Assembly: GCA_030728245.1 (NCBI GenBank) | Contig: JANQZX010000133.1 | Span: 1 to 60,893 of the forward strand | From: Saprospiraceae bacterium | GTDB lineage: Bacteria > Bacteroidota > Bacteroidia > Chitinophagales > Saprospiraceae | DNA: 60,893 nucleotides | Reading direction: 5' to 3' | Shown: positions 25,542 through 35,082 of the stretch, in pieces | How positions within the stretch are numbered: the stretch's first letter is position 1 | Layout: every line of letters starts with the position of its first letter | Made by a program: the position numbers and the translations under genes | Notes under the pieces: generated by a model | Databases searched by the model: none | What the model saw: only the letters and a program-made list of their open reading frames with translations | What the model was told of the DNA's origin: nothing

Positions 25542-28500
25542 CTATAGCGTAAATCTAAGAATAAAACCGCCAGAAGCATCTGTTCTGGGAAATCCAGCTG
25601 AAGTTTTAGGTCTATTTTTCCTATAATCGAAAAAAGCCCTAAGGGAAAGTTGCCTGCTTATTTTGTATTCTGCTGAAGGTGAAAAGGTGAGTGAATAATT
25701 ACCTCTGGTAGGTTCAATAATTCCCTGATCTAACAAGTGATTAAAGGTTACATCATCTCTCATGCTCAAATTGAAGGTAATATCTAAGTCATTACCTTGA
25801 GCTGCGGTATTTCTGCCTGCCGGGTCGTTATTCCCTAAAGGTCCAGTAGATTTAGGAACAGGACGCCCCCCTCCTTTTTTATTGGAACCTGTTAGAAAAG
25901 GTATATCCAGATTTCTAAGTAAATATCCAAAACCAATAACAAACTCCTTACTTCTGGTTTCTGAAAGTTGATTACTAACAAAACTCATTGCCAGTAGCCG
26001 ATTAACTTTATAATTTACATTAAGAGACATGCCGTTTTTCAAAGTAGCGTCCACGGCAATAAGAGGAGAAAATCCTTCTTGAATGGCCACTTCGGGAATC
26101 TCGAGCCTGGCATAAAAATTACCGTTTAGTTCGTTTAAAGCCCCTGAGCTTTGTGTCCTTATAAAATCGAGTCCCGAGTTGAACCTACTCACCGTAAGGG
26201 TAGATTTATAACCGTGCGTCAAGCTAAAATTCTGGAACAATTCGCTGAATAAAGGGACTTTAGCTAATCCATTATATTGTAATCTCCAGTTAATATTGGG
26301 TAGTAACCCAAAAATATCCAATGGAATAGAGTTGGCATCAGCACCGGTATAAGCCGCAATAAATGCGGGGATTAAAACATCTTGCTGCGTCCTGCCATAC
26401 CCATAAGAATATCCATTTTTTGCTAAAGTAGTATCAGAATGTGTACCCTCACCCAAACGCATTGATACAGCTATTCTATTGGTTTCAAACTGTTTAAACA
26501 GATTAACCAGATCGTCTTTATCCTGGTTAAACAAGGTTTTAAGCGCTGAATAACTCATCGTCATCGTTCCAATATCTTTGGGAATGGCATGCGAAAAAAC
26601 CGTTGAATTATCTAGCGTAGTATCTTTAAAGAACTGAGAATGATTACTGGAGAAATTTTTATTAAACTCCAACTCGATCCTAAATTCTTTGAAAGGTTCA
26701 ACAGTCAGACGTCCGTCATAATTTTCTGCTCTGGACTGAGCCACCTCTTGATTTAGAAAAACGCTGGAAGAAATCCAGCCCTTTTTAGCTATTTCATTCA
26801 GCCAATCTGAGGCAGTATAATTTTCTGCTTCGCTTAATTGGCTGATTTTAGGTTGTAGGCCTGCTACAAAATCCCATCCCGGACCTTGAAAATCGGGTCC
26901 CATACCCATTAATTTTGCAGCTGGCATAAATCCGGGAACCACAGTACTACTTTGCAAGGTATAATTGAAACGTGCTCTTCGAAGCAATAAAAAAGGCCTT
27001 ATCAACATCCTTTCTGCCATACTGGGCTCTGACCCTTTTTTTTCTTTTTCCTCTGGTTGCGCTGGTTCCTGATTTTGATTGTCGTCCTTACTTTTCTTAG
27101 ATTTTGTGGCTGGCGCACCTCTATCAATTTTTCTTAAATAAGGAATTTTACCATAGATAGATTCAAAATTAAAATCAATGTTTGCCTGAATATTTTGGCT
27201 GTTACGAATTTGATTTCCCAGACTATCTAAATTCAGAGCAGCTGCATTCCATCCATATTGACCTTGATATTGTACTCTGGAAGTAATCCAGTCCATAAAA
27301 GGGATGACTCTGAAAGGAAGGGTATAACCCAAAGTAAAGGAGTGTTGGTAAGTTTTAGATCTTCCTAATTGCTGAATATTACTCCAAATACTATCTTTTC
27401 TAATTTGTGTGGCTGTTTCAATATTGTAATTTTCCAATAATCTGACTTCATCAGGTTCATCAATTACGGCAAAATTAGAGGCTGAGAAAGTGAATTTAAT
27501 GGCCTTCGTCAAATCCCAGTTTACATTATATTCCCTATCCCAGGAAAAGCGTTTATTAAAGAAGGTATTATATCTGTCTTCGAGGCCAGTAAATCGGTAA
27601 CGCGTGGTATTAAACAATCTTGCCATTTGGGTACCGAAAGTAAATGAATTAGGCAGAGGATTGAAGTTTATTTCTGAAATCCACTTTAAGGCACTCCCTT
27701 TTAAATTTTTAAAAGGTTGAATAAAGTCACCTTTTCTTGAAAAAGCATAATTCAAAGAACCTGTTCGACGCAAACTTTCATCAAATTCAATAAGAGGGCT
27801 TCGTTTATCTGTTTTAGTAAATGCGTAATTAAAAGAAAAGTTAGAAATATCCCAGGGTGCGGGATTACCTGGCTGTCCGCTGGGCCCTCCCGTCCGTTCT
27901 TTCCGAACATTTGTAAAATTGTAGCCTTGAATAGTATTAATTTCTCTGGAAAGTCTTTTTATAGAATCTCTATCTGCCAGAGAGGGAAAGGTTGGCAATT
28001 TATCTTTCAGCCTGATGTCCAAATCAAAAGGGTCAAACTCTGGGGTTGTGAAATTGGTTGAATATTGAGCGAAAAGAGGTAATTTAATACCCCAGGAAGC
28101 AGGGAGAAACTTATTTAGTTCAATAGAACCGGAAACATCAAAACCGGTAATAGCCTCCCTATTTCTTTGCAACACTCTTTGATCGATGGCACCAAAACCA
28201 ATAGAGGCATAATTTCCGGCTAAACTGACATTGCCCAAATCAGCCAATTGCATGTCCAGGCGGCCGATAGCGGCTACACCCCCTCTTTCATCCAGACCAG
28301 TAAGCCTAAGTTCATTTACCCATAACTCAACATTTACAGGGCTTACCTGCCCACCATTTCTATTTCTCACCCCAATCATAGCAATTTTTGCCAATCCCAG
28401 GGAGGGATTACCTTTTATACTTATTCTGTGCTGCATTTCCGGATTACCGACGGTGCCGGTGCCATCTACAATTTGGCCATATTCGTCAGTTAGTGAGAAA

Positions 28501-31500
28501 CCAGCATCATTCCTCTTAATTTTCAGGTCGGTAAAAAGAGAAAGAGCAACATCAAATTCATTTTCAGGCCTCCATACCTCTTGTTTATACTCGTCACTAA
28601 TAATATTGGCGGGTAACTTTGTGTCATCAGAAAAACGTACGGGAATTTCGTATTCGTAATAATTATTTTTAAAGTCAGATCCAATACGGATAAAGACCGA
28701 CACATCACCATCATTTAAATTTGGACCAACTACCTTTTCAGCATGAACAAACGCCTTGATTCTGTCATAAACCCGCATATCGAGACCCACATTTTTAAAT
28801 ACCGCTTTTTCCTCTCTTTCGCACAAACCCTTTATCTTCATGGTCAGTGACTGTTCGTTTTGAAGGGTATTGAAAACGCCCAGAGCCTGTTGACGTTGAA
28901 TACCCACGGGTAAAACATAGCTGAAAGGCTTTCTATTACTATTTTCCTCAATATTTACGGCATCTACATCAAATTGTGTTTGTGCATCACAGGGTACATT
29001 ATTTTGCTCATTTAAATCTTGAGAATATCTACGCCATTGATTACGAACCAATTCCATACGCGCGAATCTAAAAGTTACCTCACTTTCAAAACCGTGTAAA
29101 TACATTCTCATGAAACGGATGGATCGAAAATCCTTAATTCCACCCACAGCTACTTTATCATTGCCATTTAAAGGAACACGAAGTCTGTACCATATTCTTT
29201 CACCGTTATCACTTTCAATACGATCTGTGACAAATGGCGTCCTGTTAACATCTATTTCTCTTGGATTCAGAGGGTCGGCCAGGATGGGGATTTTATATTG
29301 AAAATAAGCCTCCGTTTCATTCAGCGTATTATCTCTGTTCAAATCTTCTGCATCGGGCACGTTGGTAGCCGATTGAAGTTGATTACCGCCCGAGTTAGAC
29401 TTCGAGTTACCTTCAGGACCATTAAAATCTTTATATCTGGATAACAGATCTGTATTTTGAGCGTAACTAGGGTCATTAAAGTTTCTGAAATTATCAGCAG
29501 CGGGGTCAGATTTTAATTTTTCTGCCGCGCGCGGATTTGATTTTGCAATACTTGACAAATAAGGCGCAAATTTTTCCGCTTCCGTGGCATCATTCATACC
29601 ATCAAGACCAATATCCTGTGCCAATCTGGAAGCCTCATCAATATCAAAAGCGTTGGTAATTTGCTGAGCAACCGGAATAACGGACCAGTTGGTATTATCT
29701 GTTCGTCGACTAGGATTTAAAGGAGCGGGAAGACCGTTTTCAAAAAATTTCCGTGAATCTCTTAATATGTCTTCTGAAACGTTTCCAAGATTTATATATA
29801 ATTCCCCTTGTTTCTTTTCGTAATTATCCACAGGTTTTTTAGGATCCGCAGGATCTAAAAATGGACTGAGCACCCAAAACTCCAGAAACTCAATATTTGA
29901 AGACTGGAAATCGTTGGTATTTAAAGCCCTCATTACCCCTCCCCATCTCGAACCTGGATTATCAAGTACCATAGAATCGCCAATAAATTTGGCTCCTTTA
30001 CTAATGCCCGGATACCCACCTGGCACATCAAAGTTGTATGGGCCTCTATTTTCGGGATAGTAAGTCATATCAAACGTAGGAATATTTGGTAGCTGGTTAG
30101 GAGCAATTTGCGCATTGGGAAATACTTCAATTTGAGGAACCTGACTTGTATAAGGATTTTTAGCATCCTGATCAGTACCTCTGGCTCCTAAATCTATTCT
30201 ATACCAACTTAATTTGGCTCTATTTGAGCCATAACGAAGGTCATTAACCAGAGAAGCCTCGGGAAATAAAGGATTATTATTAAAGGCATCGTTTTGAGGT
30301 ACGGAAGCTAATACCCAGTTGGTAACAGGCTGCCTTAGGTCTAAACTACTGGCACTACCTTCAAAGTCGTCAATATAAACCACGCCCCCTTTGTCCCTGT
30401 TGTTTTGGTTTATTGCGCGCGAATGCCCTGGTCTAATCAGAGCCGTTTCCCCTGTAAAGTTGATGGAAGACTTAGCTTTTGTGCTTATACCTGGTAAGGC
30501 ATCTACTATTTTTGTCAAAAAGGGAGCATCCCGGGAAATACCAAGGTCGAACCCATAAATTGAATTATTGATGGGATCCTCTCCAATATTTACCTTTTGC
30601 GTGAAGGGTCTTTCAAAAAGTTTTAAAGCCGTTGCACCTATATTAAAATTCTTATCAACGGCATAATCAGCTCTAACGCCAAACATACTTTTTGTTTGGA
30701 AGTTGAACAGGCCATTATCTTCATAACTTACATTAACAGGAATGCCAGAATTGAGAATAGCATCATTTAAAATTCTTACGCGCCCAATATTATAATCAAT
30801 TTCATAATCCACCCCTTCTCTTAGCGTCTGTCCACCACCACTAACGGTAACAGAGCCGGGAGGGATATTAAATGCACCTAAAGAAATTTCCGACGAAACA
30901 CTCGATTTATAATTACCCTTTATAACAAATCTATTTTTCTCCTGGTACTCCTGCGCCAAAAAGAGCGTTTTTGAGTAAAGTTCTGGAAAAGTATATTTTG
31001 CCCGCAAACCAACATCTTCAATTTGCCTTGCTAATGAACCGCCAAACGGCTCAAGAACAGGGAACATAACCCGACCATTCGATAGATTAATGGTCAAACC
31101 AGGCACAAAGTCAAATATTCCGTCCGGGGTTGGATCCCCCTGTGTATTTAATTTATCAACATTAAAAACCCTAAGTAATGGTCTTCCTGCCAGATTAGTT
31201 TCTGGTAAAAATCTTTTTAACCCTTTGCCCGGATCTTCATAAAAAATATCCAGACGAAACTCATTCTGATCAATCTGTACGGCACCAATCGGATAAATAT
31301 TTTTCATCATCAAATCCCAGGTTGGTACATCAGTTGTTTGAGTGGTACTTTTTAACATTTTTACGAAGAGAACCGTCAAAGAAGAGTCAGGCTTTGTGTT
31401 TTCTGAGTTATTCGCTAATTCCCCTACTTTGAAGGTCTTGCCATTATAAGAATACTGATAAGCGACACCTACTACCTGATCGGGCTGAACGTTTATATTC

Positions 31501-32906
31501 AGCGTAACAAACCCTAGTTCAGAATGAATATTGTATTCACTTGGCCTAAGTTTTCTCGCACTAACTTTTTCAAAATCTCTGGATTGATTCAGTTTAAACT
31601 CAGACTGAAGGATAGAAACTGCATTATCTATCTGGCGAATTCTGGGATCACTAATCACCCGATTATACAAATTATTAGAGCTATTATCTGGTAAAGGCTT
31701 ACCCGTTAAATCCTTAGGAGCGAAAGCTGTTTGTGCAGGAACAGCGGTGGGATTCACTAAAATTTCAGGTTCTCCTAAATCGGCCAGCGCAACGATATCC
31801 CTTACGTTATCTACCTCATTTCTGTCATTGGTCAACCAAACCTCAATATTTTCAAGCTTAAATAAGCTACGAATTTGAGGTAAATTTTCAAGAGCTGGTT
31901 CAAAGGCGCTACGATTGTAATGCGAAAGAAAAAAGTGCCTGTTTTCGTCGTATTGATCTGCACGAACCTCGAATTCCTGTACCTGACTTCCCCCCTGGGT
32001 TTGTATATTTTTTCTCTGTGAACGTTGCTGAGAGGCGATAGCAGTAAGGCGAAGATGACCAAATTGAAGTTCCGTTTTTAATCCGAAAAGACTTTCCGCC
32101 CCTTGGATTAGGGAACCTCTTAAAGGTAAACTTACATTACCGGCTTCAATTTTTTTAACAATCTCGTCCTCATTAAACAAATCACTGTTATAATTTAGTT
32201 TAATAACCTGCTTATCAACATCAAAAGTCGCATTCGTATTATAATTCGTTGCCAAATTCAATTTATCTCCAATCTTACCTGTTATATTCATTTGAATATT
32301 CATATCAAAATCAAACAAGAGTTGTCTCCTGCCTGCTTCGATAATAAAAGGATTTTCCATACTTTGATAGTCCATTCCAAAGGTAAGGTCAACGCCACCT
32401 TGCGGACGAATATCAATAGAATTACCTCCAAAAAGCCTGTCAATCAGACTAGCTTTCACATCAACGGTAGATAGAGGATTCAAGGAACCTGTATTATTTT
32501 CAGAACCAATACCAGCTAATTGCCTGAAATATTTTTGATAATCTTCAACTTCTCTTTTTTTCAAATACTGATCAAAGGACATGTAGGATGGATATTGAAA
32601 ATCATCCTCTCCAATTTTTTCCGTCATGATATATTTATTGGTAATGGGGTCATAAGTAACCTTTTTATCAATAATGGACGGATCTTTTAAATCAATAATA
32701 TTTACCGGTTTTGCTATACTGAAATTGTCTTTACGTTCCTTAATAGCAGGTAAAGTATCTCTTGAAACCTGGGGTTTTACCTGGGGCAAGAACCTAAGCA
32801 GGTAGGGGTTCGCTTTACCCCAAGACGGCAAATTACCCCCAGAAAGATTTTGGAAAGTGATTATACCTACAAATAAAACGAATAATACGATGGCTGAATA
32901 TTTCAT
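25542..32906 (-). CDS. sprA: SprA/Sov, outer-membrane translocon of type IX secretion
   Basis: This 2454-residue protein is the giant 36-strand outer-membrane barrel of the T9SS, which moves folded C-terminal-domain proteins to the cell surface. Length is as expected (about 2400-2500). A signal segment (residues 1-24 of the ATG start) is followed by long beta-rich stretches with SprA-type blocks, such as GGSLARQIEDVGLRAKYTFP, GGVVYIDDFEGSASSLDLRQ and VELWVNELRLTGLDERGG. The C-terminus ends on an aromatic-rich barrel strand (GGFILRFTL). The longer frame starts with TTG, so the ATG at 32906 is used. ruvA lies 69 nt upstream, a gene pair seen in other Bacteroidota. Confidence 0.96.
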   Translation of the reverse strand: MKYSAIVLFVLFVGIITFQNLSGGNLPSWGKANPYLLRFLPQVKPQVSRDTLPAIKERKDNFSIAKPVNIIDLKDPSIIDKKVTYDPITNKYIMTEKIGEDDFQYPSYMSFDQYLKKREVEDYQKYFRQLAGIGSENNTGSLNPLSTVDVKASLIDRLFGGNSIDIRPQGGVDLTFGMDYQSMENPFIIEAGRRQLLFDFDMNIQMNITGKIGDKLNLATNYNTNATFDVDKQVIKLNYNSDLFNEDEIVKKIEAGNVSLPLRGSLIQGAESLFGLKTELQFGHLRLTAIASQQRSQRKNIQTQGGSQVQEFEVRADQYDENRHFFLSHYNRSAFEPALENLPQIRSLFKLENIEVWLTNDRNEVDNVRDIVALADLGEPEILVNPTAVPAQTAFAPKDLTGKPLPDNSSNNLYNRVISDPRIRQIDNAVSILQSEFKLNQSRDFEKVSARKLRPSEYNIHSELGFVTLNINVQPDQVVGVAYQYSYNGKTFKVGELANNSENTKPDSSLTVLFVKMLKSTTQTTDVPTWDLMMKNIYPIGAVQIDQNEFRLDIFYEDPGKGLKRFLPETNLAGRPLLRVFNVDKLNTQGDPTPDGIFDFVPGLTINLSNGRVMFPVLEPFGGSLARQIEDVGLRAKYTFPELYSKTLFLAQEYQEKNRFVIKGNYKSSVSSEISLGAFNIPPGSVTVSGGGQTLREGVDYEIDYNIGRVRILNDAILNSGIPVNVSYEDNGLFNFQTKSMFGVRADYAVDKNFNIGATALKLFERPFTQKVNIGEDPINNSIYGFDLGISRDAPFLTKIVDALPGISTKAKSSINFTGETALIRPGHSRAINQNNRDKGGVVYIDDFEGSASSLDLRQPVTNWVLASVPQNDAFNNNPLFPEASLVNDLRYGSNRAKLSWYRIDLGARGTDQDAKNPYTSQVPQIEVFPNAQIAPNQLPNIPTFDMTYYPENRGPYNFDVPGGYPGISKGAKFIGDSMVLDNPGSRWGGVMRALNTNDFQSSNIEFLEFWVLSPFLDPADPKKPVDNYEKKQGELYINLGNVSEDILRDSRKFFENGLPAPLNPSRRTDNTNWSVIPVAQQITNAFDIDEASRLAQDIGLDGMNDATEAEKFAPYLSSIAKSNPRAAEKLKSDPAADNFRNFNDPSYAQNTDLLSRYKDFNGPEGNSKSNSGGNQLQSATNVPDAEDLNRDNTLNETEAYFQYKIPILADPLNPREIDVNRTPFVTDRIESDNGERIWYRLRVPLNGNDKVAVGGIKDFRSIRFMRMYLHGFESEVTFRFARMELVRNQWRRYSQDLNEQNNVPCDAQTQFDVDAVNIEENSNRKPFSYVLPVGIQRQQALGVFNTLQNEQSLTMKIKGLCEREEKAVFKNVGLDMRVYDRIKAFVHAEKVVGPNLNDGDVSVFIRIGSDFKNNYYEYEIPVRFSDDTKLPANIISDEYKQEVWRPENEFDVALSLFTDLKIKRNDAGFSLTDEYGQIVDGTGTVGNPEMQHRISIKGNPSLGLAKIAMIGVRNRNGGQVSPVNVELWVNELRLTGLDERGGVAAIGRLDMQLADLGNVSLAGNYASIGFGAIDQRVLQRNREAITGFDVSGSIELNKFLPASWGIKLPLFAQYSTNFTTPEFDPFDLDIRLKDKLPTFPSLADRDSIKRLSREINTIQGYNFTNVRKERTGGPSGQPGNPAPWDISNFSFNYAFTKTDKRSPLIEFDESLRRTGSLNYAFSRKGDFIQPFKNLKGSALKWISEINFNPLPNSFTFGTQMARLFNTTRYRFTGLEDRYNTFFNKRFSWDREYNVNWDLTKAIKFTFSASNFAVIDEPDEVRLLENYNIETATQIRKDSIWSNIQQLGRSKTYQHSFTLGYTLPFRVIPFMDWITSRVQYQGQYGWNAAALNLDSLGNQIRNSQNIQANIDFNFESIYGKIPYLRKIDRGAPATKSKKSKDDNQNQEPAQPEEKEKKGSEPSMAERMLIRPFLLLRRARFNYTLQSSTVVPGFMPAAKLMGMGPDFQGPGWDFVAGLQPKISQLSEAENYTASDWLNEIAKKGWISSSVFLNQEVAQSRAENYDGRLTVEPFKEFRIELEFNKNFSSNHSQFFKDTTLDNSTVFSHAIPKDIGTMTMSYSALKTLFNQDKDDLVNLFKQFETNRIAVSMRLGEGTHSDTTLAKNGYSYGYGRTQQDVLIPAFIAAYTGADANSIPLDIFGLLPNINWRLQYNGLAKVPLFSELFQNFSLTHGYKSTLTVSRFNSGLDFIRTQSSGALNELNGNFYARLEIPEVAIQEGFSPLIAVDATLKNGMSLNVNYKVNRLLAMSFVSNQLSETRSKEFVIGFGYLLRNLDIPFLTGSNKKGGGRPVPKSTGPLGNNDPAGRNTAAQGNDLDITFNLSMRDDVTFNHLLDQGIIEPTRGNYSLTFSPSAEYKISRQLSLRAFFDYRKNRPKTSAGFPRTDASGGFILRFTL

Positions 32907-32975
32907 GTTAAACAAAGGAAAAGTCGTTAAGGTGCAAATTTCAGCCCCTTGTATTAATAAATAAATATTTCCAAC

Positions 32976-33569
32976 TCATTGAGAAAGAAGCTTAAGCGCT
33001 TTTTTAATCAAATCTTCAACATTCTCCGTGGGGGCCGAATCCTGTAATATTTGCTGTATGGCCTTTTGGACTAACCCACGGTTAAATCCTAAAGCTACCA
33101 AAGCCGATAACGCTTCATCTCTAATAGTATTGTATGACGGGTTGTTAGAAAATACTCCTTCCCCACTGTCTTTAACCATTTTATCTTTCAAATCTAAGAT
33201 AATTCGTTTAGCTGTTTTGGGTCCAATCCCCTTTGCTTTTCTAAAAATTTCATCTTGTTCGCTTAAAATAGCTAATCTTATTTCATCTGGTGAAATAGAT
33301 GATAATAATACTTGAGCCGTGGTAGGTCCTACCCCGCTAACACTGATTAATAATCGAAAAAGCGTTCTTTCTTTATCTTCAGAAAATCCATAGAGGGTAT
33401 GACTATCTTCTTTTATAAATTGATGTGTTAACAAAAATATGTTGGGCGTATCCGGCAATTGGGAATAGGTATGTAAGCTAATAAAAACCTGGTATCCAAC
33501 CCCTCCTGCTTCTAAAACAACAAAAGTGGGACATTTAAAAGTCATTGTACCTCTAAGGTGAGTAATCAT
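32976..33569 (-). CDS. ruvA: Holliday junction helicase subunit RuvA
   Basis: RuvA binds Holliday junctions and loads the RuvB motor for branch migration. The 197-residue protein has the N-terminal OB fold (about 1-62), paired helix-hairpin-helix motifs (LLISVSGVGPTTAQVLL and FRKAKGIGPKTAKRIILDLKDK), and a C-terminal three-helix domain (about 148-197; DEALSALVALGF) that contacts RuvB. It is the first gene of the minus-strand run into sprA. Confidence 0.96.
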   Translation of the reverse strand: MITHLRGTMTFKCPTFVVLEAGGVGYQVFISLHTYSQLPDTPNIFLLTHQFIKEDSHTLYGFSEDKERTLFRLLISVSGVGPTTAQVLLSSISPDEIRLAILSEQDEIFRKAKGIGPKTAKRIILDLKDKMVKDSGEGVFSNNPSYNTIRDEALSALVALGFNRGLVQKAIQQILQDSAPTENVEDLIKKALKLLSQ

Positions 33570-33592
33570 GGTATAATTTTGATAAACAGATG

Positions 33593-33600
33593 CAAAGGTA
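33593..33600 (-). promoter_or_regulatory. Possible -7 element (TACCTTTG) of the ruvA-sprA run
   Basis: On the minus strand 33600-33593 reads TACCTTTG, a full match to TAnnTTTG, 23 nt before the ruvA start. No TTG is present at 19-21 nt spacing. If real, it would serve ruvA, sprA and the two-component genes behind it. Confidence 0.4.
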
Positions 33601-33663
33601 AAAAAACAATCACTATGTAAAAGAATTTCCTACAAAGCATATCTTTACATTTCAATTTAAAAA

Positions 33664-34950
33664 ATGAAAAATACTAAAATTAATATTCTTCTCCTGGGAA
33701 GTGGTGGACGTGAACATGCTTTGGCGTGGAAGATTAGTAAAAGTGAACGATGCCAACATTTATTTATTGCTCCTGGAAATGCTGGTACACGTTTACACGG
33801 AACCAATATTTTCCTGAATCTTTCTGACCTTGACGCTATCCGTGCACTGGTCATTAAGGAAGATATAAAGATGGTCATCGTTGGACCCGAAGAACCTCTG
33901 GTAAATGGTATTGTAGATTTTTTTGAATCTGATAGCGCACTGTCTCACGTTTTAGTGGTAGGTCCCTCGGCAAAAGGTGCACAATTGGAAGGAAGTAAAG
34001 CCTTTGCTAAAATATTCATGGCAGAACAATCTATACCTACCGCGGCTTATAAGTCCTTTACTCCTGAAACGCTGGACGAAGGACTTCAGTTTATTTCTGA
34101 AAATGTCGGTCCGTACGTGCTAAAAGCAGATGGGCTGGCGGCTGGAAAAGGGGTTGTTATTTTGACCGATGCAGAAGAAGCGAAGGTGGAATTAACCGCA
34201 ATGTTAGGCGGAAAATTTGGTGCAGCATCCTCCTGTGTGGTTATTGAACAATTTTTAGACGGGATAGAATTTTCTGTGTTTGTCCTTACAGATGGCGTTA
34301 AATATGTCCTTTTTCCAGAAGCCAAAGACTACAAAAAAGTAGGAGAAGGAGATGTCGGATTGAATACAGGCGGCATGGGCGCTATTTCTCCCGTTCCTTT
34401 TTTTGATACGCCCATGATTCAAAAAGTGACTTCACGTATCATTGAACCTACCCTTAAAGGCCTTCAAAAAAACAATATTTCTTATAAAGGATTTATTTTT
34501 TTCGGCCTTATTTCAGTAGCTGGAGAACCCTTTGTTATTGAATATAATTGCCGCTTGGGAGACCCGGAAACGGAAGCTATTATCCCGCGACTGACCTCTG
34601 ATATTGTCTCCCTTTTTTATGATTTACACGAACAAAAATTAGGAGAAAATCCAATAGAAATTGATCCCCGGTTTGCTGCTACAACTATGCTGGTATCAGG
34701 TGGTTATCCTGGAAATTATGAAAGTAATTTGCCAATAACACTCCCCGGTGAGGTAACAGAATCTTTTGTTTTTCACGCAGGTACCGGTCTGGATGACCAA
34801 GGCGGCATAATCACTAAAGGTGGCAGAGTTTTAGCTATTACTTCCCTTGACGCTGATAAAAGTAAAGCGGAAGAAAAAAGTAGATGGCTCGCGTATAAAG
34901 TTTATTTTAAAAATAAGTATTACCGAAAAGATATTGGATTTGACTTATGA
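33664..34950 (+). CDS. purD: Phosphoribosylamine-glycine ligase (GAR synthetase)
   Basis: PurD joins glycine to phosphoribosylamine with ATP in purine synthesis. The 428-residue ATP-grasp enzyme has the N-terminal NILLLGSGGREHALAWK block, IVGPEEPLVNGIVD, the ATP-binding YVLKADGLAAGKGVVIL, GGMGAISPVPFFD, and the metal-binding YNCRLGDPETEAI. Length is typical (about 425-430). It is divergent from ruvA with 94 nt between the starts. Confidence 0.97.
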   Translation: MKNTKINILLLGSGGREHALAWKISKSERCQHLFIAPGNAGTRLHGTNIFLNLSDLDAIRALVIKEDIKMVIVGPEEPLVNGIVDFFESDSALSHVLVVGPSAKGAQLEGSKAFAKIFMAEQSIPTAAYKSFTPETLDEGLQFISENVGPYVLKADGLAAGKGVVILTDAEEAKVELTAMLGGKFGAASSCVVIEQFLDGIEFSVFVLTDGVKYVLFPEAKDYKKVGEGDVGLNTGGMGAISPVPFFDTPMIQKVTSRIIEPTLKGLQKNNISYKGFIFFGLISVAGEPFVIEYNCRLGDPETEAIIPRLTSDIVSLFYDLHEQKLGENPIEIDPRFAATTMLVSGGYPGNYESNLPITLPGEVTESFVFHAGTGLDDQGGIITKGGRVLAITSLDADKSKAEEKSRWLAYKVYFKNKYYRKDIGFDL

Positions 34951-35031
34951 TTATTTTCAAACAATCTTTCTCTTAATAATTCGTTATAAACGTTAATTTG
35001 CTATCGTTTTTAACAAGTCAGATATATTTTT

Positions 35032-35039
35032 TAGTTTTG
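35032..35039 (+). promoter_or_regulatory. Possible -7 element (TAGTTTTG) of the PPIase genes
   Basis: TAGTTTTG matches TAnnTTTG and lies 43 nt before the start of the first parvulin gene at 35083. The nearest upstream TTTG (34997-35000) is 31 nt away, too far for the usual -33 spacing. Support is limited to the -7 match. Confidence 0.3.
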
Positions 35040-35082
35040 TTCTTTCAAAAAAGAAAAGTTATCACTTAAACTATACATTGCT

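Noticed and set aside
28231-28659. Plus-strand frame of about 142 codons inside sprA
   Set aside because: It is antisense to a continuous, conserved SprA region and shows no signal, domain or start context.
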